This document shows, piece after piece, positions 1 through 7,173 of a DNA stretch of 10,951 nt (positions are counted from its first letter, which is position 1; each line of letters opens with the position of its first letter). A program made the translations under genes and the position numbers. Source of the DNA: PALSA-505 sp036495485 (lineage in GTDB: Bacteria > Actinomycetota > Actinomycetes > Streptosporangiales > Streptosporangiaceae). The stretch lies in NCBI GenBank assembly GCA_036495485.1, contig DASXMU010000349.1, positions 1 to 10,951 on the forward strand. Reading direction: 5' to 3'. The notes below the pieces were generated by a model. That model was not told the DNA's origin. It searched no databases and was given only the letters and a program-made list of their open reading frames with translations.

Positions 1-607
1 TCGTGTCCAGATGGCCAGGTGTGCCAGCCGACGTGCCCGATACCCAGCGGGTCGAACAGCCGTGGCCGCAGGTACTGCGTCAGTGACATCCCGGCGTTGC
101 GCTGGATGATGCTGGCCAGCGTGTAGGTGCAGGGCTGGCTGTAGGCGATGACCGTGCCCGGCGGGTGGTCGGGCGCGATGATCAGGAACCCGCGGACCGG
201 CTCGGCCCGGTCCCGGGCGATAGCTTCGTCCAGCATGTCCCGGGTATGGCCGCTGGCCATCGAGGCGACGTCCCGGACCCTGATTGACCGGCTGCGGGGG
301 TCGGTGATGTCGGCGTCGAACTCAACGAAATGTGAGATGACAGTATCGTCTAGCCTGAGCAGCCCCTCGGCCTGGGCGAACGCCAGAGCGGTGGAGGTGA
401 ACATCTTGCTGAGTGAGTACAGCAACTGCGGTCGCTCAGCGCTATAGGGCGCCCACCAGCCCTCGGCCACCACCTGCCCATGGCGCACCACCATCAGGCT
501 GTGCATCTCGATATCAGAACGATCATCCACGGCGTCCAGGAAGCTCAGGATCGCACCCGGGTGACCTGCTGATCGGCTGGCGTGCTCCGCGGCAGTGATC
601 TCGCCAT
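1..607 (-). pseudogene. Serine hydrolase (beta-lactamase/class C family), frameshifted, 3' end outside window
   Basis: Read on the minus strand, the frame covering most of this stretch encodes a class C beta-lactamase-like fold. The catalytic S-x-x-K appears as SLSK (bases 405-416), followed by FTSTALAFAQAEGLL. A second motif, YSQPCTY, lies where Y-x-N usually sits (135-143), followed by LRPRLFDPLGIG. These match the esterase/beta-lactamase 'serine hydrolase' family common in actinomycetes. The natural start, ATG at 607, opens with MARSLPRSTPADQQ, the usual family N-terminus. This is in a different frame from the rest and stops after about 20 codons. Restoring one G near 565-566 joins the N-terminus to GHPGAILSFLDAVD. 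So this is a one-base frameshift pseudogene, or a sequencing error if the gene is alive. The protein continues beyond base 1. Family call confident; substrate unknown. Confidence 0.8.
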
Positions 608-687
608 GACGCAAGGCTAGAACACGACGAGACCGGGGCCAGTAAGCCGCAGACAGCCACCCTGGACCCGCACGGCAGCCAGGGAGT

Positions 688-970
688 CCACGACAGCTCG
701 GCCAGGGACCGGGGGTGCTTCTTGGGCTGGCGGGTGTCCAGGTTGGCCTGGCGGGCGAGCTGGTGGCAGACCCGCCCGGGGCGGGTCCTGCCCGTGGCCG
801 CGCCGGTAGGCCCGGATCAGTTCGGCATACCGCGCCTCTATCCGCTGCCGCCGGTTGGAAAAAATGCTTGATATAACCGAACGGCACGCCGCTGACCTCC
901 CGCACAGGCTCGGCCCCGGGGGCGGTGTCCGGGCGCGGGGGTGAACGTGACGCCGGGGCGCTTATCCAGT
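688..970 (-). pseudogene. Relic of MobF (TraA/TrwC-type) conjugative relaxase
   Basis: Three minus-strand pieces in shifting frames join into what I recognise as a continuous stretch of actinobacterial MobF relaxases. First, LDKRPGVTFTPAP followed after a shift by EPVREVSGVPFGYIKHFF (about 855-970). Second, RRQRIEARYAELIRAYRRGH (about 772-856). Third, VCHQLARQANLDTRQPKKHP followed by RSLAEL (688-771). At least three frame changes separate the pieces, one explained by a single extra G near 775. Nothing of the N-terminal catalytic tyrosine or His triad, nor the C-terminal helicase, is present in the window. The gene is dead and marks a former conjugative or mobilisable element. The family call is from memory of conserved wording and was not checked by a search. 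Confidence 0.65.
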
Positions 971-1116
971 AGCTGGCAGGCGCCAGATTTCAGCAATGAA
1001 GATCACGCGGTGGCCCTCTAACCTCACGACGTCACACCAATCAGCGAGAACGCCGAACACCACATCGGCGGACGCAACCATTCGGCAGCTTGGCAGTCGC
1101 ATGGCTGGCCTGCACA
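971..1116. other. Intergenic stretch, nothing recognised
   Basis: About 150 bases between the relaxase relic and the SIR2-PRTase-cupin gene. I see no RNA gene, repeat or convincing sigma-70-type promoter. The promoter of the downstream gene should lie here or in the first 60 bases after it, depending on which start is used. Confidence 0.4.
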
Positions 1117-3048
1117 ATGCCGCGGGGGTGGCATCTGCCACCAGAAGCTGCTAGAACATATTGTGTGTCGGTTGACAAGAATGATCTAAGACCACACCAC
1201 AACCCAATCTCACGATGCTGCGATGCGGAAGCTGCAGCAACCGACGCGGAACGGTGGCACCTGCTCGTCTCGCAACTCACCAGGAGGGTAGCTGGTGGCC
1301 TCGATAAAACCCCTCCTCGCACAGTAGTAGTCCTGACTGAGACGGCTGGCGTTCCAAGCTGGGAAGATGCATACAACGCGCTAGCCGGTGCGCTTGAGCT
1401 GCCAGTATGTGCTGGCCGGTCACCTGCCGACGTGGTGCGGCAGCATCTATCGGGGGGAAGCCCTCGTAGCGCCGAATCTTTTTGGCAGGCATACTCAGCG
1501 ATGCTTCCGGATGAGCCTCCGCCGGGCTACCAGCATCTCGCAAACCTGGTTTCGAAGGGGGGCGTTGATCTCGTACTTACCGCTTCCTGGGATCCACTCC
1601 TCGAAATCGCTTTCAGCAAGATTTTCCAGCCCGCACAATACCGGGTTCTCATCCGGGGCGAACTGGACGATACCGAGCTTGCAAACGCCTTACTCCAGCG
1701 TGGTATCCCGCAGATCGTAAAGCTGAACGGAGACCTTCGTTCGGACTTGGTCACCCGTGTGGGCTATGAACGTGCCCCGATAGGGGACACGCCGGAAATA
1801 GTAACCGCGCTTCGCGATGCGTTCACCGGCGCCACAGTTATCATTGACTCGCCAGTGCACAGGAGTCTCGACACGGATGTGACGCGCCTAATGACCTTGG
1901 CGGCGGGCGCCGACTTGGTCTGCGAGGTAGGCCAACCAGGCAGCGGCCCATCCTCTAACTGGCTCAGCCGCCATGCTCGGATAACAAATCACGTGGTGAC
2001 AGATATTGACACCTTCATGATAGAACTCGACCGGGAGGTCGAGCTGACGGCAAGACGCCGTGCGGGCTGGGATGGCCAGGCCCTGCAGGAAGAAATGCAC
2101 AGGTCGCTGGAGATAAGTGTAGATTCTATACCGCACGATGATGCCGCCCGCTCCGTTGCGGAGCTTGCCGGGCTCTTGGATAATGCCGGGATAGAGTGGA
2201 TTGCATATGTCGAGGATCCGGCTGTCCCGGGCGGCACGGAGCTACAGCGACTGCTAGCCAGCACACCAATAGGCGCAACACCGCATCTTCGTGTGTCGAT
2301 GACCGGGGAGAACGGAAACCGGCTTGTTAACCGCCGTGCCGTCGTACAGTCGGATGCCAGCGTGCCTCCTGGATCTAAAGTCGCCGTGGTCGATTCAGCA
2401 GCATTTTCAGGGAATACTCTGCAGATGGTCATCGAGGCGCTTACCTCACGATTCACACGGATCGATGTCGTGCCTGCCGTACTTGTAGCCTCGCAATACC
2501 TGGCCGACGGGCCTCACAACGGCGAAAGCTGGATAGGCCGGCTCATATATACTCGCATTACCAGACGGCACGATGTCGCCTTCCCCTGGGGTACCTATTT
2601 CTTGACCGATACCATCACTCAGGAATTCGGTTACGGAATGTATCCTCGGTCGATCGAGACATTCCAGCGGCCATGGGGAACGGGAGAAGTCTTCACCACG
2701 TCCGAGACCTGTTCTGTGCGTGTGCTTACCATCCATACCGCCCAGAAGATTAGCTTTCACCGGCATCTCTGCAGGGACGAACTATTCGTAGCGCTCGACG
2801 ATGACGTCGGTGTAGACATATCCGGCGATGACTTCAAGCTTGGTACTACCGGCGAGTTTGACGGCCCCGTCAAGTCAGTGACCTTGAAAGCGGGCGACTA
2901 CCTGCTAATTCCGCGAGGTATCTGGCATCGCTTCCACGCGCCCAAGGCGCGAATCCGGGCCCTTGAGGTCGCCTTTGGCGTATACGACGAGGAGTTCGAT
3001 ATTGAGCGTCTACTCGATCTGTACGGCCGCGCGGATCGCTTAGACTGA
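1117..3048 (+). CDS. SIR2-like / phosphoribosyltransferase-like / cupin (mannose-6-phosphate isomerase type) fusion protein
   Basis: A 643-residue protein if started at ATG 1117. In-frame TTG 1090 and GTG 1162 are alternatives, and none has a clear Shine-Dalgarno. Three parts are visible. Residues ~65-310 are SIR2-like: GVPSWED (~78), LVLTASWDPLLE (152-163), KLNGDL (202-207) and DIDTFM (~296). Residues ~335-500 look like a PRTase: EDPAVPGGTEL (~366), a PRPP-loop-like VVDSAAFSGNTL (424-435) and FPWG (489-492). Residues ~515-640 are a cupin of the mannose-6-phosphate isomerase type, with RPWG (518), metal ligands H548, H550, E555 and H604, and a closing DLYGR. Oddities: the catalytic His of SIR2 is Asn204, the Asn of the usual TTNYD is replaced (TASWD), the GAGxS loop is not seen, and the second acidic residue of the PRPP loop is Ser427. 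The cupin metal site looks intact. Codon use includes ATA, AGA and a TTA (1690), richer in AT than the neighbours. Function unknown. Likely cytosolic, with no signal or membrane segment. It converges with the ASKHA-protein gene. Confidence 0.75.
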   Translation: MPRGWHLPPEAARTYCVSVDKNDLRPHHNPISRCCDAEAAATDAERWHLLVSQLTRRVAGGLDKTPPRTVVVLTETAGVPSWEDAYNALAGALELPVCAGRSPADVVRQHLSGGSPRSAESFWQAYSAMLPDEPPPGYQHLANLVSKGGVDLVLTASWDPLLEIAFSKIFQPAQYRVLIRGELDDTELANALLQRGIPQIVKLNGDLRSDLVTRVGYERAPIGDTPEIVTALRDAFTGATVIIDSPVHRSLDTDVTRLMTLAAGADLVCEVGQPGSGPSSNWLSRHARITNHVVTDIDTFMIELDREVELTARRRAGWDGQALQEEMHRSLEISVDSIPHDDAARSVAELAGLLDNAGIEWIAYVEDPAVPGGTELQRLLASTPIGATPHLRVSMTGENGNRLVNRRAVVQSDASVPPGSKVAVVDSAAFSGNTLQMVIEALTSRFTRIDVVPAVLVASQYLADGPHNGESWIGRLIYTRITRRHDVAFPWGTYFLTDTITQEFGYGMYPRSIETFQRPWGTGEVFTTSETCSVRVLTIHTAQKISFHRHLCRDELFVALDDDVGVDISGDDFKLGTTGEFDGPVKSVTLKAGDYLLIPRGIWHRFHAPKARIRALEVAFGVYDEEFDIERLLDLYGRADRLD

Positions 3049-3076
3049 CCCACTGCCCGGGCGGCTAAGCTCGAAC

Positions 3077-3111
3077 GCGCTGGCCGCTGGCACCAGGCGC
3101 CTGGCCAGCGC
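3077..3111. terminator. Possible bidirectional terminator hairpin between convergent genes
   Basis: Perfect 9-bp inverted repeat GCGCTGGCC / GGCCAGCGC (3077-3085 and 3103-3111) with a 17-base loop that itself contains the palindrome CCAGGCGCCTGG. It sits in the 101-base gap between the two converging stop codons. There is no U-tract, as is common in actinomycetes. The terminator role is inferred from position and structure. Confidence 0.5.
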
Positions 3112-3149
3112 CGCCGCGTCCAGGAGTCTCAGGTGTGACACCGGAGCGT

Positions 3150-5090
3150 TCACTGCCCGGCCCGGGTTCTCGGTGTCCTGATGCTGGTGCGGCGGTTACC
3201 ACCGCCACTGGTGGAGAAGAAGGTGCATTGACCGATGACCTCTTTGGTTTCTTCCTGGGTCGATGCCCAGCGCCGCGCAACGCGCAGAGCCATGGTCGCT
3301 GCGTCCACCTCGGGCCTGACTACCTCGAAGCCGGGCACGCTCCAGCCGACCCGGCCAGTGTCGTTGTCAGGCATGGCGTCCTCATCGCCGCCGAGGTAAT
3401 GGATGAACTTTTGCTGCCACGTCCGGCATTTCCCGGCAAGGGAGCCGATGACGATGAGGATCGGATCGTTCTCATCGGCCTCCACCCAGCACCGGGCGGT
3501 AGTGACGTAATCAGCGGCATTGTGTGCTACTTCGCCCACCAGCTCTCGCGCGGCAAGGTTGCCGCTGTCGGCGAGCTCGGCGATGAGAGTCGCGGCGCTG
3601 GCCAGAGCGGCCTTGTTGAACTCGAAGGCCAGGGCGTTGACGGCCTGCTCTAGGTCGGGATAGCCGAAGTGCTCGATGAGTTGGTCAAGCAGCACCTGGC
3701 GGTCTTGGTGAGTGGGCGTTCCAGGAGGATCGAGTCTGAGGGTCTCCCACATCTTGTGGTCGGACTCTGCGGCTATGAGCTGCCGGTGAACTAGTGCCAC
3801 CTGGAGGGCGCGGCGGGCGAGCTCGGTACACGAGCAGCGGTCGGAGGCTACCCACTGTTCTCCGTCCAGGTGCAGGTAGGAGCCATCAACCCGCTGGCTG
3901 ACCACTATTGACCCGGTGCCGACGATCAGGCAGATGACAGGCCGGGCGGTGTCGGGGCTGCGCTGCTCCAGCCCCAGGCGTTCCGCGGTCAGCACGATGT
4001 CTGCGTCGTTCATCACCACGAGGTCGAACTGCCGCAGGTGACGCTCGAAGGCGCGCTTGAACAGCGGCTTGAGCGGTGGCAATGCTCCTGGCGCGATGGC
4101 CGCCCCGACCGCGACGACGGCGCGCAGCGCGTCGCGGTCGGGAAGGTCGCTGGTGCTGCGGACTATTTCACGAGCGATGTCGTCGATTCGCTGGATGACC
4201 TCAGCCCGAGTTCCAGTTGCGGACAGCGGGATGCCGACTGACAGCCGCCGCTGTGGCTGCAGGGGCGGATGAATCACAACGGTTGAGCGGGTTCCCCCGC
4301 CGTCGATGGCGACGTACATCGCCCGGCGCGGCTTGCCTCGGTAAAGCTCGGTGAGGGCACGCTGGGCGCGCCGGATCCGGTCGATGGCGGAAGAGATCAC
4401 GGTGCACGAGTCGGCGCCAATGAATCGGAGGTCGTCAGCTGGTGGCGGGACGAACCGCTCGATGAAGAACGACGCCGCCTCGGCCTCACCGTCCTCGATG
4501 AGGCACTCGAGGAAGGTCGCCGCCGCAATAGTGGCCACCCTCGTGGCCCGGGCCGCGAAGTCACCTCCAGCGCTGGCGTGCTTGTCGAACTCTGCCCGCC
4601 ACTCGTTGAGCACACCCAGCACGCTTTCTGCGGGAGTCCACAGCGGCAGGTTCAGGTTGGGCCGGTCCTCGCCGCTCCAAACGGTGGGAAACCGGTCGGC
4701 GTACAGCAGGTGAAGCACGCCAGCCCATTCGCCCGTCTTGTGCTCCCGTAGCTCGGTTAGCCGGGAGCATTCAGCTTCAGCCATGGCGATGTCGACCAGA
4801 TGGCGGCGCGCATCGACCGGGTAACGGCGCTCGTCCTGGTACTTGTTCCGCGGCTCGGTGTCGGCGATCTCCCCCAGCAGATCCTCTCCTGGGTAGCCGT
4901 CGCATAGGGCCCGGGCCGCGACCACAAGCTGCATCAGCCCGTGCGGCTTGGGGTCGGGCCGCCCCGCCTTGGCCGACTTCACCCAGACAGGAGCAAGGAA
5001 CTTGTTCAGCTCGTCTGGATCGTCAGGCAGCGGGTTGGGAATGGGGTCCAGGCTGCGGAAGGGCCACAGCCGGATCTCTGGCTCCGACAT
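3150..5090 (-). CDS. BadF/BadG/N-acetylglucosamine-kinase-like ASKHA ATPase with unrecognised N-terminal region
   Basis: 646 residues from ATG 5090. Residues 1-~255 are an acidic, mostly helical region that I cannot assign. Residues ~257-612 look like the ASKHA (actin/hexokinase) fold of the BadF/BadG/BcrA/BcrD and eukaryotic-type N-acetylglucosamine kinase group. The phosphate-1 loop is AIDGGGTRS (261-269), a VVMNDAD segment (358-364) sits where the catalytic Asp region lies, phosphate-2 is LIVGTGSIV (388-396), and the adenosine-type motif is LIVIGSLAG (545-553). Those family members phosphorylate amino sugars or drive reductases. No radical-activase cysteine motif is evident, which favours a sugar or sugar-like substrate by inference. 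About 35 extra residues (Ser, Thr, Arg, Gly-rich) follow the domain. No Shine-Dalgarno is visible, so the transcript may be leaderless or nearly so. It is convergent with the SIR2 fusion gene and divergent from the small ORF/GT20 pair. Confidence 0.7.
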   Translation of the reverse strand: MSEPEIRLWPFRSLDPIPNPLPDDPDELNKFLAPVWVKSAKAGRPDPKPHGLMQLVVAARALCDGYPGEDLLGEIADTEPRNKYQDERRYPVDARRHLVDIAMAEAECSRLTELREHKTGEWAGVLHLLYADRFPTVWSGEDRPNLNLPLWTPAESVLGVLNEWRAEFDKHASAGGDFAARATRVATIAAATFLECLIEDGEAEAASFFIERFVPPPADDLRFIGADSCTVISSAIDRIRRAQRALTELYRGKPRRAMYVAIDGGGTRSTVVIHPPLQPQRRLSVGIPLSATGTRAEVIQRIDDIAREIVRSTSDLPDRDALRAVVAVGAAIAPGALPPLKPLFKRAFERHLRQFDLVVMNDADIVLTAERLGLEQRSPDTARPVICLIVGTGSIVVSQRVDGSYLHLDGEQWVASDRCSCTELARRALQVALVHRQLIAAESDHKMWETLRLDPPGTPTHQDRQVLLDQLIEHFGYPDLEQAVNALAFEFNKAALASAATLIAELADSGNLAARELVGEVAHNAADYVTTARCWVEADENDPILIVIGSLAGKCRTWQQKFIHYLGGDEDAMPDNDTGRVGWSVPGFEVVRPEVDAATMALRVARRWASTQEETKEVIGQCTFFSTSGGGNRRTSIRTPRTRAGQ

Positions 5091-5114
5091 GACACGACAT
5101 TAGCAAAGCCCGGC

Positions 5115-5143
5115 TGTTCACTTGCCCAGCCTGGTTTTGAACA
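5115..5143. promoter_or_regulatory. Inverted repeat in divergent intergenic region, possible operator
   Basis: TGTTCA (5115-5120) and TGAACA (5138-5143) form a 6-bp inverted repeat with a 17-base spacer, inside the 163-base gap between the divergent ASKHA-protein gene and the small ORF. The right half overlaps the candidate -35 box. Such a layout fits a dimeric regulator, but a repeat this short could be chance. Confidence 0.25.
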
Positions 5144-5166
5144 ATCAGGCCTGCGGTCAGCAAGAT
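5137..5166 (+). promoter_or_regulatory. Candidate promoter for small ORF and GT20 gene
   Basis: TTGAAC (5137-5142) and CAAGAT (5161-5166) are spaced 18 bases apart and resemble a group 1 sigma-factor promoter. They lie about 88 bases upstream of the small ORF start. Moderate match only. Confidence 0.3.
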
Positions 5167-5253
5167 CACATCATTTGCGGCCCGAGAGGATGTTCCCCAC
5201 CCTTCGAGATGATGTTCTCTAAATCAGCCTCTCCCGCCCGGAAGGAAAGAACG

Positions 5254-5400
5254 ATGAACATAAGCTCAAGCGAAGTCCTGGCGGATCAAGAGCCGACCGA
5301 GTCTGCAGACCTGATCATCTTTCTCCTGCCCGATGACGTGGCCGTCGGTGCCTGGCCCCGGTACGCGGGCCGCTGCCTGAACTGGCGGTCCGACCCCTAA
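5254..5400 (+). CDS. Hypothetical 48-residue peptide
   Basis: The ORF starts at ATG 5254 after a good ribosome binding site (GGAAGGA, 5240-5246, 7-base spacing), better than those of the larger genes around it. The product begins MNISSSEVLADQEPTESADL, continues through a hydrophobic IIFLLPDDVAVGAW and ends RYAGRCLNWRSDP. It has one Cys and two Trp, and an acidic front with a basic tail. I do not recognise the family. The layout (short peptide, hairpin right after the stop, then an enzyme gene) suggests either a leader peptide controlling the GT20 gene or a small functional peptide such as a modified-peptide precursor. Neither is shown. It is in the same frame as the GT20 gene, separated from it by one TAA with no other stop, so an eroded longer N-terminus is also possible. 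Confidence 0.5.
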   Translation: MNISSSEVLADQEPTESADLIIFLLPDDVAVGAWPRYAGRCLNWRSDP

Positions 5401-5409
5401 CTGAGGAAA

Positions 5410-5436
5410 CGGCCGGCGGCATCGAAGCACCGGCCG
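5410..5436 (+). terminator. Hairpin between small ORF and GT20 gene (attenuator or terminator)
   Basis: Perfect 7-bp inverted repeat CGGCCGG / CCGGCCG (5410-5416, 5430-5436) with a 13-base loop, starting nine bases after the small ORF stop codon and 115 bases before the GT20 start. No T-run follows. Position suggests partial termination or translation-coupled control; this is inferred. Confidence 0.4.
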
Positions 5437-5550
5437 GGCTGGTGCACCGGATGCCCAGGGGATGATGGTGCCCGAACCTGGGTCGCCCGCAGCTCTGAGG
5501 CGACGGCGGCAGCAGCGCGGCGGACGAGCTACCTCGTAGCCTTGGTGCTC

Positions 5551-7035
5551 ATGGGCGTACCAGTCAAAAGGCGAATCCTGAACGCGAATATCCGTGGTCC
5601 GGTGTCGTTCACCCAGGCCGACGACGGTCGGCTGGTGGCTCACCGGGGCGGTGGCGGCGTCGTTTCAGCTCTCTCCTCGGCCATAGGCACGGGTGACACG
5701 CTGTGGATCTGCGCCGCGCTCAACGATGCCGACCGCGCACAAGCCCGCGGAACGGCGAATGGGCGGCTTGACCTCGAAGGGTCTCCAGGCGGGTCGGAGG
5801 TCCGGATGCTCGACATCCCTGCCGCGACCTTCCGGCGCGCTCACAACGCGGTGGCCAACTCGACCTTGTGGTTCGTGCACCACATGCTCTATGACACCCC
5901 GAACCTGCCGCGGTTTGGGCTCGAGTTCGAGCGTGAGTGGCAGGCGTACCGTGCCTACAACCACGCGTTCGCCGAGGCCTTAGCGGACGAGGCGGGCACG
6001 CCACCCGATGATGCGCCGACGGCGCGCGGCGCGGTCCGGGCGGTGGTCCACGATTATCACCTGAGCCTGGTACCGCGGATGCTCGCTGATGCACGGCCAG
6101 ACATCAAAATCGCTCATTTCTCGCATACGCCCTGGGCGCCGCCGGACTATTACCGGATACTGCCCGGACCGGTCGGCCGCCAGATCCTTGAGGGCGTGCT
6201 CGGCGCCGACCACGCGGGTTTCCATTGCCAACGGTGGGCCGACGCATTCCTTGAATGCTGCCACCTGATCCTCGGCGCGGACGTGGACAAAGGCAGGCAG
6301 CAGGTCAGTCACCGAGGCCACGTGACCAGCATCGGCGTACATCCGCTAGGTGTGGACGCCGGCGAACTCCGCCGCCGCGGCTCCGAACCGGACGTGCAAG
6401 CCAAGGTAGAGAAGCTTGCCCAGGACACGCACGGCAGGAAACTGATCGTCAGGATCGACCGTACCGAGCTGTCTAAGAACATCATTCGCGGGCTCGAAGC
6501 CTACCGCGAGCTGCTGATCACACACCCCGAATGGCGAGGCCGGGTGACGCACCTGGTCCTCGCGTACCCATCACGGCAGGACATACCTGTATACCGCACC
6601 TACATGTCCGCCGTGACACGACTGGCCCGCGAGATCTCACAGGAGTTCGGCACGGAGGACTGGCAGCCGCTGGCGCTGGAAGTGAACAACGACTATCCTC
6701 GCGCGCTGGCTATGTACCGGCTGGCCGACGTAGTGCTGGTCAACCCAGTTCGCGACGGCATGAACCTGGTTGCCAAGGAAGCCGCGGTCCTGTCCGATAG
6801 CGGCTGCGCGCTCGTTCTGTCCCAAGAGGCAGGCGCCGCCGCCGAGCTTGGCACCGATGCCTTACTTGTCAATCCCTACGACGTGTCCGAGACGACGCAA
6901 GCCCTGCACGAGGCTCTCATCATGGAGGATGCGGAACGTAAGCGCAGGACGGCATCGCTCGCCCGGGCGGCCGCCACGCACCCGCCCGCCCGCTGGTTCG
7001 CTGACCAGCTTGCGGCGCTAGAGTCCGCTGATTAA
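5551..7035 (+). CDS. otsA: Trehalose-6-phosphate synthase-like glycosyltransferase (GT20)
   Basis: 494 residues from ATG 5551; GTG 5545 and TTG 5542 are alternatives, and none has a clear Shine-Dalgarno. GT20 enzymes transfer glucose from UDP- or GDP-glucose to glucose 6-phosphate, giving trehalose 6-phosphate in the cytosol. Visible hallmarks: RGPVSF near residue 15-20 and GGGGVVSAL (~33-41) for the acceptor loop; HDYHLSLVP (167-175); HFSHTPWAPPDYYRILP (~189-205); IDRTELSKN with the donor-phosphate Arg304 and Lys309; and RDGMNLVAKE with Asp402 and Glu410. Length fits the actinobacterial OtsA variant. The usual ASNRG start of the family reads ANIRG here, one substitution at the sugar-phosphate site. 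GT20 also contains pseudoglycosyltransferases (VldE/ValL type), so acceptor and product are not certain. No trehalose-phosphate phosphatase is in the window. Two TTA leucine codons (5980 and 6862), rare in actinomycetes, could make it bldA-dependent if the host is a Streptomyces. Confidence 0.85.
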   Translation: MGVPVKRRILNANIRGPVSFTQADDGRLVAHRGGGGVVSALSSAIGTGDTLWICAALNDADRAQARGTANGRLDLEGSPGGSEVRMLDIPAATFRRAHNAVANSTLWFVHHMLYDTPNLPRFGLEFEREWQAYRAYNHAFAEALADEAGTPPDDAPTARGAVRAVVHDYHLSLVPRMLADARPDIKIAHFSHTPWAPPDYYRILPGPVGRQILEGVLGADHAGFHCQRWADAFLECCHLILGADVDKGRQQVSHRGHVTSIGVHPLGVDAGELRRRGSEPDVQAKVEKLAQDTHGRKLIVRIDRTELSKNIIRGLEAYRELLITHPEWRGRVTHLVLAYPSRQDIPVYRTYMSAVTRLAREISQEFGTEDWQPLALEVNNDYPRALAMYRLADVVLVNPVRDGMNLVAKEAAVLSDSGCALVLSQEAGAAAELGTDALLVNPYDVSETTQALHEALIMEDAERKRRTASLARAAATHPPARWFADQLAALESAD

Positions 7036-7127
7036 CTACCGGCGCATTACGGTCCTGCGGCTTGAGGTCTGATGCGTATCGCCGACATGCACCGGACCCC
7101 ACGCGCGTATCTTGCGGCATCATAGGG

Positions 7128-7171
7128 CGCCCCCAGTAGGATTCGAACCTACGCTCCCGGCTCCGGAGGCC
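7128..7171 (-). repeat. 3' fragment of tRNA-Arg(CCG), probable att-site remnant
   Basis: On the minus strand this reads as the 3' half of a tRNA. It has an anticodon loop CTCCGGA with CCG anticodon, a GCC stem side, a five-base variable loop, a perfect T-arm (GTAGG, loop TTCGAAT, CCTAC at 7136-7152) and acceptor strand TGGGGGC plus one base, without encoded CCA. Upstream sequence that should give the D-arm and 5' acceptor (GCCCCCA) is absent, so this is not a working tRNA. A 3'-only copy ending near the anticodon is the classic footprint of a tyrosine-integrase element that entered a tRNA gene. The left side would be host flank and the element would have extended to the right. Confidence 0.7.
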
Positions 7172-7173
7172 AA

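Noticed and set aside
1282..1300. Alternative start for the SIR2 fusion after AGGAGGG (GTG at 1295)
   Set aside because: That GTG is out of frame with the domain-bearing ORF and meets a stop after about ten codons.
5266..5643. Minus-strand ORF of 125 codons over the small ORF and hairpin
   Set aside because: No ribosome binding site or recognisable motif, low-complexity Arg/Pro/Gly content, and it overlaps the start of the GT20 gene antisense.
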